Positions 1 through 8,259 of a DNA stretch of 64,000 nt are shown in pieces. The stretch's first letter is position 1; every line of letters starts with the position of its first letter. Source of the stretch: Pantoea deleyi (GTDB taxonomy: Bacteria > Pseudomonadota > Gammaproteobacteria > Enterobacterales > Enterobacteriaceae); the NCBI RefSeq assembly GCF_022647325.1, contig NZ_CP071405.1, forward strand, positions 2,914,001 through 2,978,000, written 5' to 3'. The notes beneath the pieces are model-generated. The model had not been told where the DNA came from, searched no databases, and saw nothing but the letters and a program-made list of their open reading frames with translations. The position numbers and the translations under genes were made by a program.

Positions 1-144
1 CTGCTCATCCGGCGCGTCCGGATCGACATAGCCAAACTGCAGAACCAGCGCCTGATGGTCGCTGAGCGGCCCGATGTGCCAGCCGGTGACGGGATAGAAG
101 GTAAAACGATTAAATTCATTCACAGAAACCTGACTATGAAGCAT
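1..144 (-). CDS. BssS-like biofilm regulator family protein, N-terminal part
   Basis: Only the first 48 residues lie in the window; the gene runs off the left edge. The visible part contains a P-x-T-G-W-x-I segment followed by an A-L-V-L-x-F-x-Y segment, which resembles the start of the E. coli biofilm regulator BssS as I remember it. The ATG ending at 144 was chosen because it opens the frame; a GTG seven codons later is also possible. The family assignment is tentative because the C-terminal half is missing. Confidence 0.4.
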   Translation of the reverse strand, partial: MLHSQVSVNEFNRFTFYPVTGWHIGPLSDHQALVLQFGYVDPDAPDEQ

Positions 145-292
145 AACGCTGATTGAGTGTCAGGCCAGCTCAGATAATGATGCGTGGGTGGTGTTTTAAG
201 TCTGGCGCAAATCGGCAGAATCACAAGGATAATGAGGACGGCCGCCAGGCGAAAGCCGGTAACGACAACCTGACGGGGGCGGTGACGGGCGG

Positions 293-742
293 CTACGCGT
301 CCGGACGGGGAATGATCGAGATATGACCGTTGACCTCCAGCACCGCATATTTAATCTGGTCGAACCGCTCCAGCCCTGGCCCCGAGCGCGCCGCTTCCAG
401 CACATCGTCCGCACTGATACCGGTCATCTTCATACGGTCGGTCAGGAGAGTGCCATGATCGACCAGAATCACCGGGCCGCCATCGAGCATCTGCTCTACC
501 ACCGGGAAACGGTTTTTTACCTTGCCGAGTACAATATCGATTGTCACCAGCGTGATGATCGTCAGTGTCGCGCCGGTTACCGAAAAATCGTCGCCCAGCA
601 GCGCCTGCTGGGTCGCTTCGCTGATGATGAGCAGCAGGATCAGATCAAACGAGGTCATCTGCAGCAGCGTCCGTCTGCCGGCAATTTTAAACACCACCAT
701 CAGTACCAGATAGATGGCTGCCGCCCGTAATACCGTTTCCAT
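293..742 (-). CDS. DUF421 (YetF-like) membrane protein
   Basis: A 149-residue protein with three hydrophobic helices in the first 80 residues (about 5-20, 30-48 and 56-76), followed by a soluble domain. It carries the DUF421 hallmarks F-K-I-A-G-R-R after helix 1 and S-F-D-L-I-L-L in helix 2. The C-terminal half (G-G-P-V-I-L-V-D-x-G, then a region rich in charged residues) fits the soluble part of the family. Function of the family in Gram-negative bacteria is poorly defined. A GAGG ribosome site lies six bases before the ATG. It starts 12 bases after the upstream membrane gene stops, so the two are probably co-transcribed. Confidence 0.85.
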   Translation of the reverse strand: METVLRAAAIYLVLMVVFKIAGRRTLLQMTSFDLILLLIISEATQQALLGDDFSVTGATLTIITLVTIDIVLGKVKNRFPVVEQMLDGGPVILVDHGTLLTDRMKMTGISADDVLEAARSGPGLERFDQIKYAVLEVNGHISIIPRPDA

Positions 743-754
743 ATCGCGCCTCTG

Positions 755-1264
755 TCAGGGATAGATCCATTGGGTAAACCGAACCGGGGCTGCGCCGCCG
801 CCGTGGATCGCCACATGAATGCGGCCTGCATGCCGTGGCTGCAACCCGATCCAGACCGCATGATCCGGCCCGGTGCCGGTAGCAGAAAACGTCAGCCGCA
901 GATCGCTGCCGATCGTCTCTGCCACCTGCGGCTGAGGCTGCAGCGTCTGGATCTCCAGATTCTCCAGCGCCTCGCCGCCAATCGTGACGGTAAAACGGTC
1001 GTTCGCGGGGGCATGATAGCGGATGCGCATATCCATGCTGGTTTCGGCCCGGCCAAACCGCTCATAGTCCACCTGAACGAGGCCATCCGGTGAACGGGCG
1101 CGACTGTCGCTCAGCACTCCTTTGGAGAAGAGCCCGCACGCTCCCAGCAGCACCAGCACGATTAACAGGTACTCCCCTGCCCGCTGGATCGCGTATTCCC
1201 GGCGTACCCACAGCAGGTTTTCTTTTATCGGGACGTCCCGGCTCACTGTGCGATCTTTTTTCAC
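755..1264 (-). CDS. Membrane-anchored protein of unknown function, partner of the DUF421 gene
   Basis: A 169-residue product if the GTG at 1264 is the start. I chose it because a GGAG ribosome site lies 11 bases upstream; a longer frame to 1345 has no such site. One hydrophobic helix is visible near residues 29-44, preceded by a basic stretch, so the remaining ~120 residues are probably periplasmic. That part is rich in beta-strand-forming residues and ends in W-I-Y-P. I do not recognise the family. The 12-base gap to the DUF421 gene suggests a shared transcript and perhaps a shared complex. Confidence 0.65.
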   Translation of the reverse strand: MKKDRTVSRDVPIKENLLWVRREYAIQRAGEYLLIVLVLLGACGLFSKGVLSDSRARSPDGLVQVDYERFGRAETSMDMRIRYHAPANDRFTVTIGGEALENLEIQTLQPQPQVAETIGSDLRLTFSATGTGPDHAVWIGLQPRHAGRIHVAIHGGGAAPVRFTQWIYP

Positions 1265-1559
1265 GTTGTGATGATCTCCGGTCTGACAGGCTCGCGCCTG
1301 ATGCCTCCCGCTTTTCGGCATCCCGATGATGTTGTCCGCGGCCACGCGATGAATAAGGCGCTCTGTTTAGCGTAGTGAACAACGCTGCGCCCGGCCAGCG
1401 AGACGCGACGTGGAATGATATTCAGGCCGGACGATGCGTTGATAAAGCGGGCATGACGTGTGCGGGAAATCATTATGGTCGCTGACCATAGCCGCCGCGG
1501 TTAAACAGGGCTTCAGCGAGGCGGGAAATTCACGCGCTCGCGATGCGGGGCTGTGGGGC

Positions 1560-2528
1560 TTACAGCCAGCCGGAGCGACGCAGCCTGGCCCAGAGTCCGC
1601 CACAGGCCACCAGCGTCAGTCCCACCGCCAGCGGATAGCCATACAGCGACTTCAGCTCCGGCATGTGCTCGAAGTTCATGCCGTACATGCTGAAGACCAC
1701 CGTCGGGATCACCAGGATGGCGCCCCAGCCCGCCAGCTTTTTCACCACCTCATTCTGCTGCACCGTGACCAGTGCCAGATTGACCTGCATGGCGCTGGTC
1801 AGCATTTCACGCATATCCTCGGCATCCGTGACCACATGCCGGGCGTGATCCTGCACGTCGCGGATATAGGCGCGCAGCGGACGCGGGATCAGATCTTCAT
1901 GCAGGTGGATCAGCTGATTACAGATCTCCTCCAGCGGCAGCGCGGCATTGCGCAGCGTCAGCAGATGGCGCCGCATGGTGTAGACCTGCTGCACCGACTG
2001 GCGGTCAAATTCGCTGGTAAAGAGTTCATTCTCCATCTGTCCGACCCGCTCATTCAGCGAGGTGGACAGTTCGGCATAGCGATCAACAATAAAATCGAGC
2101 AGACAGTAAAGCGGATAGGCCGGGCCATATTTCAGCAGCGCCGGATTTTCAGATGCCTGCTTTCGCACCGGCGTATAGCTTTCAGAGGCACCGTGACGGA
2201 TGCTGATCAGAAAGTTTTTTCCGACAAAGAAATGGGTTTCGCCCATTTCACAGTTGTTATCCTTAACACATACGGTCTTGACCACGATAAACAGCGACTC
2301 GCCATAATGTTCGATTTTCGGTCGCTGGTGGGCATTCAGCGCGTCTTCAACCGCCAGTTCGTGCAGGCCGAACTCCTCTTTAATCTTCGCCATAAACTCC
2401 GCGTCGGGCTGCCACAGTCCGAGCCAGATAAACGCCTCCGGCTCTTTGATCACTTCGCTGATATCGTCGACCCCGACCTCTTCGCCCGCGCATCCCGGAC
2501 GATACACCCTGCTGCTTACGATCATCAT
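1560..2528 (-). CDS. CorA-family magnesium/divalent cation transporter
   Basis: A 322-residue protein with a large N-terminal cytoplasmic domain and two C-terminal transmembrane helices. The CorA signature Y-G-M-N-F sits at about residues 282-286 at the end of helix 1, as expected for the pore selectivity filter. The C terminus is basic (L-R-R-S-G-W-L). Family members work as homopentameric channels for Mg2+, Co2+ or Ni2+, and a few of this length export Zn2+. The sequence does not decide the ion. An AAGG site precedes two consecutive ATG codons at 2528 and 2525; either could be the start. This is a second CorA-type gene rather than obvious corA itself. Confidence 0.85.
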   Translation of the reverse strand: MMIVSSRVYRPGCAGEEVGVDDISEVIKEPEAFIWLGLWQPDAEFMAKIKEEFGLHELAVEDALNAHQRPKIEHYGESLFIVVKTVCVKDNNCEMGETHFFVGKNFLISIRHGASESYTPVRKQASENPALLKYGPAYPLYCLLDFIVDRYAELSTSLNERVGQMENELFTSEFDRQSVQQVYTMRRHLLTLRNAALPLEEICNQLIHLHEDLIPRPLRAYIRDVQDHARHVVTDAEDMREMLTSAMQVNLALVTVQQNEVVKKLAGWGAILVIPTVVFSMYGMNFEHMPELKSLYGYPLAVGLTLVACGGLWARLRRSGWL

Positions 2529-2628
2529 CTGCCTTCCCGTTTTATGACTACATGGAGCTTAGCCAATAGCGGGCCGGTAACCGCAGAAAAACCGTAAGGA
2601 TTTGCTGCCGCGCTGTGCGATCAGCGGG

Positions 2629-3648
2629 TTACCACTTCAGCCCCAGGCCGGTGGAGAAGATGCCCTCGTTCAGGGTGTCCGGTATGCCGCTGACCAGATT
2701 GCGGTGATAGCCCAGATGCAGGGTAGACCAGGAGGTGAGGCTGTAGCGCAGGCCGACTTCCGCATCCAGCATAAAGACGCCATCGTCATCCAGCGAATGT
2801 CCTGCGTCGCCGTTGCTGTAGAGCGTGACCGACTTGCCCAGCAGATAGCGCTGGTAGTTCCAGCGCAGTGAACCACCGAAGTGCCGCTCATCCCTGTCTT
2901 CGCTGTAGCCATATTCAAACGCACCGGCCAGCACGGAGAGCGAGAACGCACTAAGTTCGGTATCCCACAGCTGATAACCCGGCCCGGTGCCGATTAACGC
3001 CTGGCGTGAGAGATTTTCTACCCAGTCGCGCTTGTAGGTCGCGCGGGCCTGCCAGAAAAACTGCTCCCTGAAGAGATAGTCAACGGCGTAGCGCAGGCTG
3101 TAGTTGTCCGTGTTGACGCTCTCATTTTCCTGCTCCCGATTGTAGGTCGCGCCGATATCCTGCCGCCATTTTCCCTGATTCAGTTTGGTGTTAAGCGCAA
3201 AACTGTAGTCGTCGGTTTTGGTCGAGGCTTTTTTGACTTTCACACCAGCATCCACGTTGCCGCTCCAGGCGAGCCGATCGCTGCGCACTTTGGCCTTCAT
3301 AAACTCATCAATACGCTTGATCGAAACCTGCTGCTCCTGCTCATTACGCTCCACCCAGACATAGCCGGGGTCAGATGAAGAGAGGCGGACCTGATAGTGC
3401 TCGCCGGTCTGTTTGTTTTCGACATTCACCGGATTATCGCTGGCGAGTGTACTGACCGCTTTCCAGTCGAGGGTGACCGTGCCCGCATAGGCGGTCTCTA
3501 TCGCCAGCCTGCCATCACTGAGGTAACGGATAGTGCCCGACAGCCGATCGCCATTATTCAGCCAGACGGTATCGGCGGCGGCCTGCTGCGCTCCTCCGGC
3601 AAAGCAGCCGACCACCAGCAGCGAGGTAAACGAGATAACACAACGCAT
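2629..3648 (-). CDS. DUF481 family outer-membrane-type protein (YdiY-like)
   Basis: A 339-residue protein with a signal peptide of about 25 residues ending near A-A-A-D-T. A short N-terminal domain (L-N-N-G-D-R-L-S-G-T-I, W-K-A-V) recalls small beta domains found in front of DUF481 proteins. The rest has alternating aromatic strands and ends in L-G-L-K-W, an aromatic end typical of outer membrane barrels. The ATG at 3648 was preferred over the longer frame because AGGGA lies just upstream and it starts the signal peptide directly. Function is unknown. E. coli YdiY is shorter and lacks the leading domain. Confidence 0.75.
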   Translation of the reverse strand: MRCVISFTSLLVVGCFAGGAQQAAADTVWLNNGDRLSGTIRYLSDGRLAIETAYAGTVTLDWKAVSTLASDNPVNVENKQTGEHYQVRLSSSDPGYVWVERNEQEQQVSIKRIDEFMKAKVRSDRLAWSGNVDAGVKVKKASTKTDDYSFALNTKLNQGKWRQDIGATYNREQENESVNTDNYSLRYAVDYLFREQFFWQARATYKRDWVENLSRQALIGTGPGYQLWDTELSAFSLSVLAGAFEYGYSEDRDERHFGGSLRWNYQRYLLGKSVTLYSNGDAGHSLDDDGVFMLDAEVGLRYSLTSWSTLHLGYHRNLVSGIPDTLNEGIFSTGLGLKW

Positions 3649-3750
3649 AGCTTTCCCTGTAAAAGCGCCCCCCGGTGCGGGCAACGCGGCACGGCAGATT
3701 CGAAGCTGACAATTAAGCGGATTACGGGAGGATATGCAATCTGTCCGATG

Positions 3751-4344
3751 CTATGAGAGGTCGTGCAGCGCTTTGCCCAGCGGCGGGCCCAGCTGGAAGT
3801 CGCTGAAGCGGATCGCCAGTCCCTCGCGTTCTGGCGAACAGCCCATGACGCCGACAAAACGTCGCGCCTGGCCCGGCCATGAACAGAGTCGCAACAGCGG
3901 CCAGGTCACGCCATCGCTGGAGTACTGGATCCTCAAGGCCGAATTGACCAGCGTCGCGCGCAGCCAGAACTGGCGCGCATCGCCGGGAAACACCCCGGTG
4001 GACCAGTCGGAAAACGCACGCGTAACGACGCAGCCGATGGCCGGTTGCGCATCGTTAAACTCAATGCCCGCTTTGACCCATTGCGTTTCGTTATCCTGAA
4101 TAAACAGACCCGCCTGATCGTAGAGCTGGCTGAAGTCCGCCCTCACCTGCACCTGCACGGTAAAATCACCGTCGACATGAAAGCCAAAGGCGTGGCCGCT
4201 GTGCCGTTCGAAACCGTACCAGGTACGCTGCCAGAAATCGCTGTTCAGTGCCGTTTCAAACCGCAGGACATCGCCATCCAGACTGTGAACGGGCGGCTGA
4301 TTAATCCAGACACCGCCTTCAGACATGATTGAACTGACCATCAT
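3751..4344 (-). CDS. DUF1349 domain protein (concanavalin A-like fold)
   Basis: A 197-residue soluble protein without a signal peptide. It contains the family pattern D-F-W-Q-R-T-W-Y-G near the start, F-x-V-Q-V-Q-V, Q-A-G-L-F-I-Q, W-V-K-A-G-I-E-F and S-D-W-S-T. DUF1349 proteins adopt a beta-jelly-roll related to lectin/glucanase folds and include yeast Ree1; no biochemical role is established for the bacterial branch. The start is the first of two adjacent ATG codons with AGGAGT four bases upstream. It is the last gene before a strand change at DUF2171. Confidence 0.75.
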   Translation of the reverse strand: MMVSSIMSEGGVWINQPPVHSLDGDVLRFETALNSDFWQRTWYGFERHSGHAFGFHVDGDFTVQVQVRADFSQLYDQAGLFIQDNETQWVKAGIEFNDAQPAIGCVVTRAFSDWSTGVFPGDARQFWLRATLVNSALRIQYSSDGVTWPLLRLCSWPGQARRFVGVMGCSPEREGLAIRFSDFQLGPPLGKALHDLS

Positions 4345-4681
4345 CAACACTCCTTTAAGTGAGCCAGGCGCTGCGCGTTCAGCCAGATCTGCCGCGACGC
4401 GACTGACCTGACGATCATAGCGTTGATTGTACAAAAGGCGTGAGATAAGCGCTGACTCGGGTGAGCCGCATAGCGCAGCCGGAATAACAGGGGAAGTTAA
4501 CCGCTGTTCAGGCATTGCTGACGTTGCGTTGATCTTTCCCTCAGAAATAACCCAATGCCAATCAGATCCGACACACCCAAATATTTCATTTTGTTAATCG
4601 TCTGGCGGAAACCCCATTTAGCAACCAGGCTTGTTCTGTCTGAGAAATACAGCACTCATTAAATATAAGGATTAAGCCACC

Positions 4682-4918
4682 ATGGTAGATAAATCAGAGA
4701 TTTTAGATCACGCACAGGTTGTTGATGTGAATGGCGAACATGTCGGAATTGTTGACCATTTTGAAGGCGACGACAAAATTAAGCTGGCGAAAAGCGATCC
4801 TGAAGCGGGCGGTAAACACCACATTATTCCATTCAGCTGGGTCAAAGAAGTGGACGACAATAAAGTCATCCTTTCTAAAGCGAAAGCGGATGTTGAAAGC
4901 GAGTGGCAGTCTGCCTGA
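4682..4918 (+). CDS. DUF2171 domain protein
   Basis: A 78-residue acidic soluble protein made of one DUF2171 domain: a V-V-D-V-N-G-E-H-V-G strand pair, a D-x-I-K-L-A-K segment and H-H-I-I-P-F-S-W-V near residues 46-54. This layout is reminiscent of PRC-barrel-like small folds. AAGGA precedes the ATG by nine bases. It stands alone between converging units and is followed directly by a strong terminator, so it is monocistronic. Homologous small proteins are often stress-induced, but nothing in the sequence shows regulation here. Confidence 0.75.
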   Translation: MVDKSEILDHAQVVDVNGEHVGIVDHFEGDDKIKLAKSDPEAGGKHHIIPFSWVKEVDDNKVILSKAKADVESEWQSA

Positions 4919-4923
4919 TGTGA

Positions 4924-4953
4924 AAGCCGTGGCGCCTGCCACGGCTTATTTTT
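4924..4953 (+). terminator. Rho-independent terminator after the DUF2171 gene
   Basis: A perfect 9-bp stem (AGCCGTGGC pairing with GCCACGGCT) with a GCCT loop, followed by TATTTTT. It lies six bases after the stop codon. Confidence 0.85.
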
Positions 4954-5058
4954 ATCTGAAATCCCTTTCCCGCATTAATCTGTCTGAGTTCACTGACGTT
5001 ATTTTAAATAGCGCCCGCTCAACGTATCCCGGCGTCCATTCATTGCAATTGGTCCTTT

Positions 5059-5640
5059 TCAGGCGCCGATATTTTCCGCCTGTGCAGAAGAATAGCAGTC
5101 AAAAACACCGTCAATCACTGGATAGTGTTCTGCGCCGGGCAGTTCAAAATGCCACCATTCGGTTGAGATGCTGGTAAAGCCGCCCCCCAGCATAATGGCA
5201 TTCAGCATCAGCCGGTTGCGCTGAGCTTTGAGGGCCACAGCAGGATGATAAGGATGAGAGTGCTCACTCATCTCATCGAAGCCGGTGCCCATATCCACAA
5301 TCGCGCCATGCTCGTCGATCAGCGTAACGTCGATCGCCGTGCCACGGCTGTGATTTGATCCGCGCGACAGCGGTACAACATAGTCCGGGTTCGGGCAGGC
5401 CTCCCAGAGAACGGCCTGGGCGGATGGCGGACGATACGCGTCCAGGACCAGTAATGTATAGCCAGCTACCCTGGCAATGCTGATACTTTTCGCCAGCGCA
5501 TCAGCCGCTTCAGTGTGCAACAGACAACGCGCGTCGCGGTAGATCGGCCGGCCCGCAATGTTGTCGGCGGTGGCATATTTCAGATCGATGACCAGCTGCG
5601 GAAAGGCTTCCGCAATATCAACCAGATGTTTACTTTCCAT
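5059..5640 (-). CDS. ddpX: D-alanyl-D-alanine dipeptidase (VanX/DdpX family)
   Basis: A 193-residue zinc dipeptidase that splits D-Ala-D-Ala. The zinc and catalytic motifs of the VanX/M15D family are intact: S-N-H-S-R-G-T-A-I-D (His and Asp ligands, about residues 94-103) and E-W-W-H-F-E (catalytic Glu and third His ligand, about residues 160-165), plus L-D-A-Y-R-P-P. No signal peptide is visible, so it acts in the cytoplasm, probably recycling D-Ala from wall turnover. In E. coli ddpX sits in front of a dipeptide ABC transporter (ddpABCDF); here it is alone. The gene symbol is by family similarity. Confidence 0.85.
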   Translation of the reverse strand: MESKHLVDIAEAFPQLVIDLKYATADNIAGRPIYRDARCLLHTEAADALAKSISIARVAGYTLLVLDAYRPPSAQAVLWEACPNPDYVVPLSRGSNHSRGTAIDVTLIDEHGAIVDMGTGFDEMSEHSHPYHPAVALKAQRNRLMLNAIMLGGGFTSISTEWWHFELPGAEHYPVIDGVFDCYSSAQAENIGA

Positions 5641-6053
5641 GCGTCATGACGTCCTGTTTATAAGCTCCGGGGCGGGTTGGCCGGAGCGCGATGATGACAG
5701 AACCGCTATCATGGCATTGCGGCGAGCGGAAAAAAAGGTGTGACGATTTTCTGAGCCGGGAGGGTGTGGAATTTTATTTATCCGGAATGATTGATCACAA
5801 TATTTATGCCTTCAGGGAGTGTGTGTCTGCGGTTAAGTGGCGCAGAGGAGAAAGGATGTCGCTTCTGAAGGGGGGAGCGGCAGATTAGATGATTTGATGT
5901 TGCGGGTACCGGTGAACGGTGACTGCAGGATACTGGGTATGGCAATATAAACGCAGCCAGACCGCTTTTCGAATCAGGGGTCGCAAGGGACATTTAAGCC
6001 GCCCGCCAGAAACAGCATAAATTGGCTGAGAATTGACAACGGGAGCATTTACA
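5641..6053 (+). other. Gene-free AT-richer stretch at the left edge of the islet
   Basis: No convincing gene is seen. Short open frames exist but lack ribosome sites and protein-like composition. The base composition becomes AT-richer from about 5760 onward, marking the approach to the islet. A promoter for the DUF2778 gene is presumably in the last 100 bases, but no clear -35/-10 pair stands out. Confidence 0.5.
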
Positions 6054-6587
6054 ATGCAAATATGCATGATGGATTATGGCCGACTTTCCAGTGATGGAAA
6101 ACGTGTAAAGCTAAACTGCTATGGTGTGGGCTCGTTCGATGTTTTGTCTGGCATTGAAAGATATATCAATAATCCAGATTGTTCGGACATTGAGAAGGCC
6201 GCAATTCCGCCAGGAACATACTGGATTGTAGACAGACCAGAAGGGAGCCTGCTGAACCGCGCCCGGGCAGAGTTGATAGATATGGCTCATATGTACCGAA
6301 ATCATCACTCAGAGTGGTTTGGTTTATACAGTGCTAAAACCATGAGTGATTACGTTTTTGTTAATGGTGTAAAGCGCGGCAGCTTCAGGCTTCACCCACT
6401 TAATACCGACGGTTCTGGCGTATCATGGGGTTGCATCACTTTTTATCGCTCATCTGAATTCCAGACTTTACGCAATTCATTATTGCGGCGGAAAAAAGTC
6501 GTCGTACCGGGTAGTCATGGTTTATTAGCATATGGCCGCATTGATGTTCGTGGCATTCCTGATTTCACAAAGTGTGATGCACGATGA
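6054..6587 (+). CDS. DUF2778 protein, Tlde1-like L,D-transpeptidase-fold effector candidate
   Basis: A 177-residue protein. It carries the catalytic pattern of DUF2778/Tlde1 enzymes: R-L-H-P-L (His114), then S-W-G-C (Ser124 to Cys127), preceded by I-P-P-G-T-Y at about 51-56. Tlde1 effectors of type VI secretion systems are L,D-carboxypeptidase/exchange enzymes that attack peptidoglycan tetrapeptides in rival cells. No signal peptide is present, which fits secretion by T6SS. The ATG at 6054 was chosen over the TTG at 6033 because GGGAG lies eight bases upstream. The gene is AT-richer than its neighbours and its stop overlaps the start of the next gene. No secretion genes are in the window, so delivery is inference. 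Confidence 0.75.
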   Translation: MQICMMDYGRLSSDGKRVKLNCYGVGSFDVLSGIERYINNPDCSDIEKAAIPPGTYWIVDRPEGSLLNRARAELIDMAHMYRNHHSEWFGLYSAKTMSDYVFVNGVKRGSFRLHPLNTDGSGVSWGCITFYRSSEFQTLRNSLLRRKKVVVPGSHGLLAYGRIDVRGIPDFTKCDAR

Positions 6588-6796
6588 AAATACTGATATT
6601 TATTATAATTCTATCCGCTTCCTGGATTTTTATTCCTGAAGGATTCATCAAATCGCTGGTCGAAGGCCATATCAGTGGTGATGGAGAAAGCGCTATGGAT
6701 AGTTTCGAATTGACCGTGATTCTCCTTAAGGCAGTTTTTTCTCTACTGCTGGCCTTTATTGGTGTCTGGCTTTATCGCAAAGCTGATCAGAGATAA
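6584..6796 (+). CDS. Small two-helix membrane protein, candidate immunity to the DUF2778 effector
   Basis: A 70-residue protein with a hydrophobic N-terminal helix (about residues 3-18), a short acidic segment around 28-41, and a second helix (about 46-64) ending in basic residues. It overlaps the effector gene by four bases (ATGA), so the two are translationally coupled. Tlde1-type toxins need a periplasmic or membrane-anchored immunity protein, and position and topology fit that role. I see no recognisable family motif, so the immunity function is inferred from context only. Confidence 0.55.
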   Translation: MKILIFIIILSASWIFIPEGFIKSLVEGHISGDGESAMDSFELTVILLKAVFSLLLAFIGVWLYRKADQR

Positions 6797-7101
6797 CTAA
6801 GAGACATTAAAGCAGCTCATCACCGACAGGCATTCAGAGGTACCTTCCGGGTCTGAACCCGCGGTGCCCTATGGTGCCGGTTGTCGCTAACTATAAGGTA
6901 TTGGTGTTGGTCATTGAGCAGAAGACTCGTCTGGCTTGTGCTTTTCAAATGAGTGATAAGCAAGCCACAACGGCAAGCGTCGTCGATCTTAATACCGCGT
7001 GGTGCGCAGCACTAAAACGGCCAGGCATAGCGGATTTACGTTCTATCACTGTCGGCACATCTGGACGCTCTGGTTAGTTCAGATGTGCCATTCCACTGTG
7101 A

Positions 7102-7218
7102 GCGCTGCAGGAGACGGGCGTTCTCCTTCTGCCGCTTTATCTCAGAGAGTTCCACGCCGCCAGACTTCTTGCGCCCGGTGTAGAAAGTAACGGCTGAAAT
7201 ACCATGCTTACGGCAGAA
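7102..7218 (-). mobile_element. Remnant of an IS3-family transposase orfA
   Basis: Read leftwards, the sequence encodes F-C-R-K-H-G-I-S-A-V-T-F-Y, then K-K-S-G-G-V-E-L-S-E-I-K-R, then E-N-A-R-L-L-Q. This is the helix-turn-helix and start of the leucine zipper of an IS3-family OrfA, with several residues missing between K-R-Q-K-E and N-A-R. A stop lies just upstream of F-C-R-K. No orfB, inverted repeats or complete ends are seen, so this is dead. It abuts the truncated small gene at 7208-7390. The stretch 6797-7101 to its left holds no recognisable gene. Confidence 0.65.
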
Positions 7219-7390
7219 TTACCGGGCAGAAACCCCGACTGCGGCCACCCAGGAATCGCTTACTTAACTCATTCACAAGTTGCTGAAGTGTCTCTTTCTG
7301 ATATTTATCCTTCTGCACAATGCTTTTTAGCTTGCGTATATCTTTCTGAGAAAAACCGCTGGCCAGAAGCTTTTCCTCAAAATCTGTCAT
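7208..7390 (-). pseudogene. Truncated paralogue of the small membrane protein at 7571-7894
   Basis: The first ~45 residues match the neighbouring gene: both have L-L-x-x-G-F-S-x-K-D near residues 8-17, then K-L-K, then T-L-Q-x-L-V-x-E-L-S-K-R-F near 32-45. After S-K-R-F the similarity stops where the IS3 remnant begins, and the frame ends after 15 unrelated residues, losing both transmembrane helices. GGA precedes the ATG by seven bases. It is therefore a duplicate cut short by an insertion that later decayed. Confidence 0.65.
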
Positions 7391-7570
7391 CAGAGCATCC
7401 ATCCATTAACATCAAAGCGCTCACCTGATAACGACATAATATCTTCAGTTAACAGGAAAAACGCAAAACCGATGATCACGCATAATTCCGCGGATGGATA
7501 ACCTGGCTAATGTAAAACCAGATGAACTCGTAACAGGGAGAGATAATAATTAATGAAATTTTTAATATTA

Positions 7571-7894
7571 TCAGCACCCACTTTCCCGTGTAAATCTGAA
7601 GGCTTTCCAGGCAAGATTCATGGGTATCACGAAATAGACGATAACAGCGCCCATTATCAGGACAATAGCATAGGATATCAGGCTTTCAGTATGTCCCTTC
7701 GCCAGACCATAAATGAAAACAGCGCTTAAAATTATCAGGCAAATGATGCCCGCCCAGAAACGTTTACTGAGTTCCTGAACAAGAGATTGCAGAGTATCGG
7801 ATTGATTTTCATCTCTGGTAAGAATCGCTTTTAATTTCCCCACGTCTTTAGCTGAGAAACCATTCCTGAGAAGCCTTTGCTCATAATCGTTCAT
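7571..7894 (-). CDS. Small two-helix membrane protein, full-length member of the duplicated pair
   Basis: A 107-residue protein: a charged soluble N-terminal part (G-F-S-A-K-D near residues 11-16, E-L-S-K-R-F near 40-45), two transmembrane helices (about 47-63 and 72-92) and a basic tail. The ATG at 7894 was chosen because AGGA lies eight bases upstream; the ATG at 7903 directly abuts that site. It is AT-rich and lies in the islet between the DUF2778 gene and tRNA-Arg. The family is not recognised. Duplicated small membrane proteins near effectors are often immunity proteins, but this is an inference. Confidence 0.6.
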   Translation of the reverse strand: MNDYEQRLLRNGFSAKDVGKLKAILTRDENQSDTLQSLVQELSKRFWAGIICLIILSAVFIYGLAKGHTESLISYAIVLIMGAVIVYFVIPMNLAWKAFRFTRESGC

Positions 7895-8259
7895 CTGATT
7901 CATCCTGAATGACGTTGCGACACGAGCGGAATATAGCACAGTGTAAGAGTCCCGTGCTAACCCGTCGCCGGACAGGCTAAAACGGATATAAATGGCCATT
8001 TTACAGCAGATAATTCATCTCAACAGCAAACCAGAATTTTACAGCGGGCGTCATCCCTCGCCTGATATGAACACCCGGATGTCGGTTAATCAGACGTTAA
8101 TCTGACCGGGCTTCAGAAAAGTGTCTGAATAGCCGGATGATTGAGTTGACACATTATCTGGCCGCGAAAATTCGTTGACACGTTCAGCAGAGAGGTCAGT
8201 CAGATCGTAATATGAGAGAAAGTGAAAATTCAGGGATGGAGAACAGAGAGAAGAGAATC
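7895..8259 (-). other. Gene-free region between the islet and tRNA-Arg
   Basis: No coding sequence is supported. The octamer GTTGACAC occurs twice in direct orientation at 8145 and 8174, which could be part of a decayed element end, but no matching partner is seen. I looked for a copy of the tRNA 3' end (an attachment site) in the islet by eye and found none. Confidence 0.45.

Noticed and set aside
1458..2597. A 379-codon plus-strand frame
   Set aside because: Antisense to the CorA gene, whose Y-G-M-N motif is intact.
5691..5888. A 65-codon plus-strand frame
   Set aside because: No ribosome site, no motif; in AT-richer intergenic DNA.
6797..7101. Short frames in the islet, possibly part of an insertion sequence
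   Set aside because: No transposase motif or inverted repeat was found outside 7102-7218, and no ribosome site supports the frames.
7895..7999. N-terminal extension of the small membrane protein at 7571-7894
   Set aside because: The ribosome site supports the ATG at 7894, and the extension is not matched by its paralogue.
8145..8181. Direct repeat GTTGACAC twice, 29 bases apart
   Set aside because: Could be the end of a lost element or a chance promoter-like octamer; too short to call.
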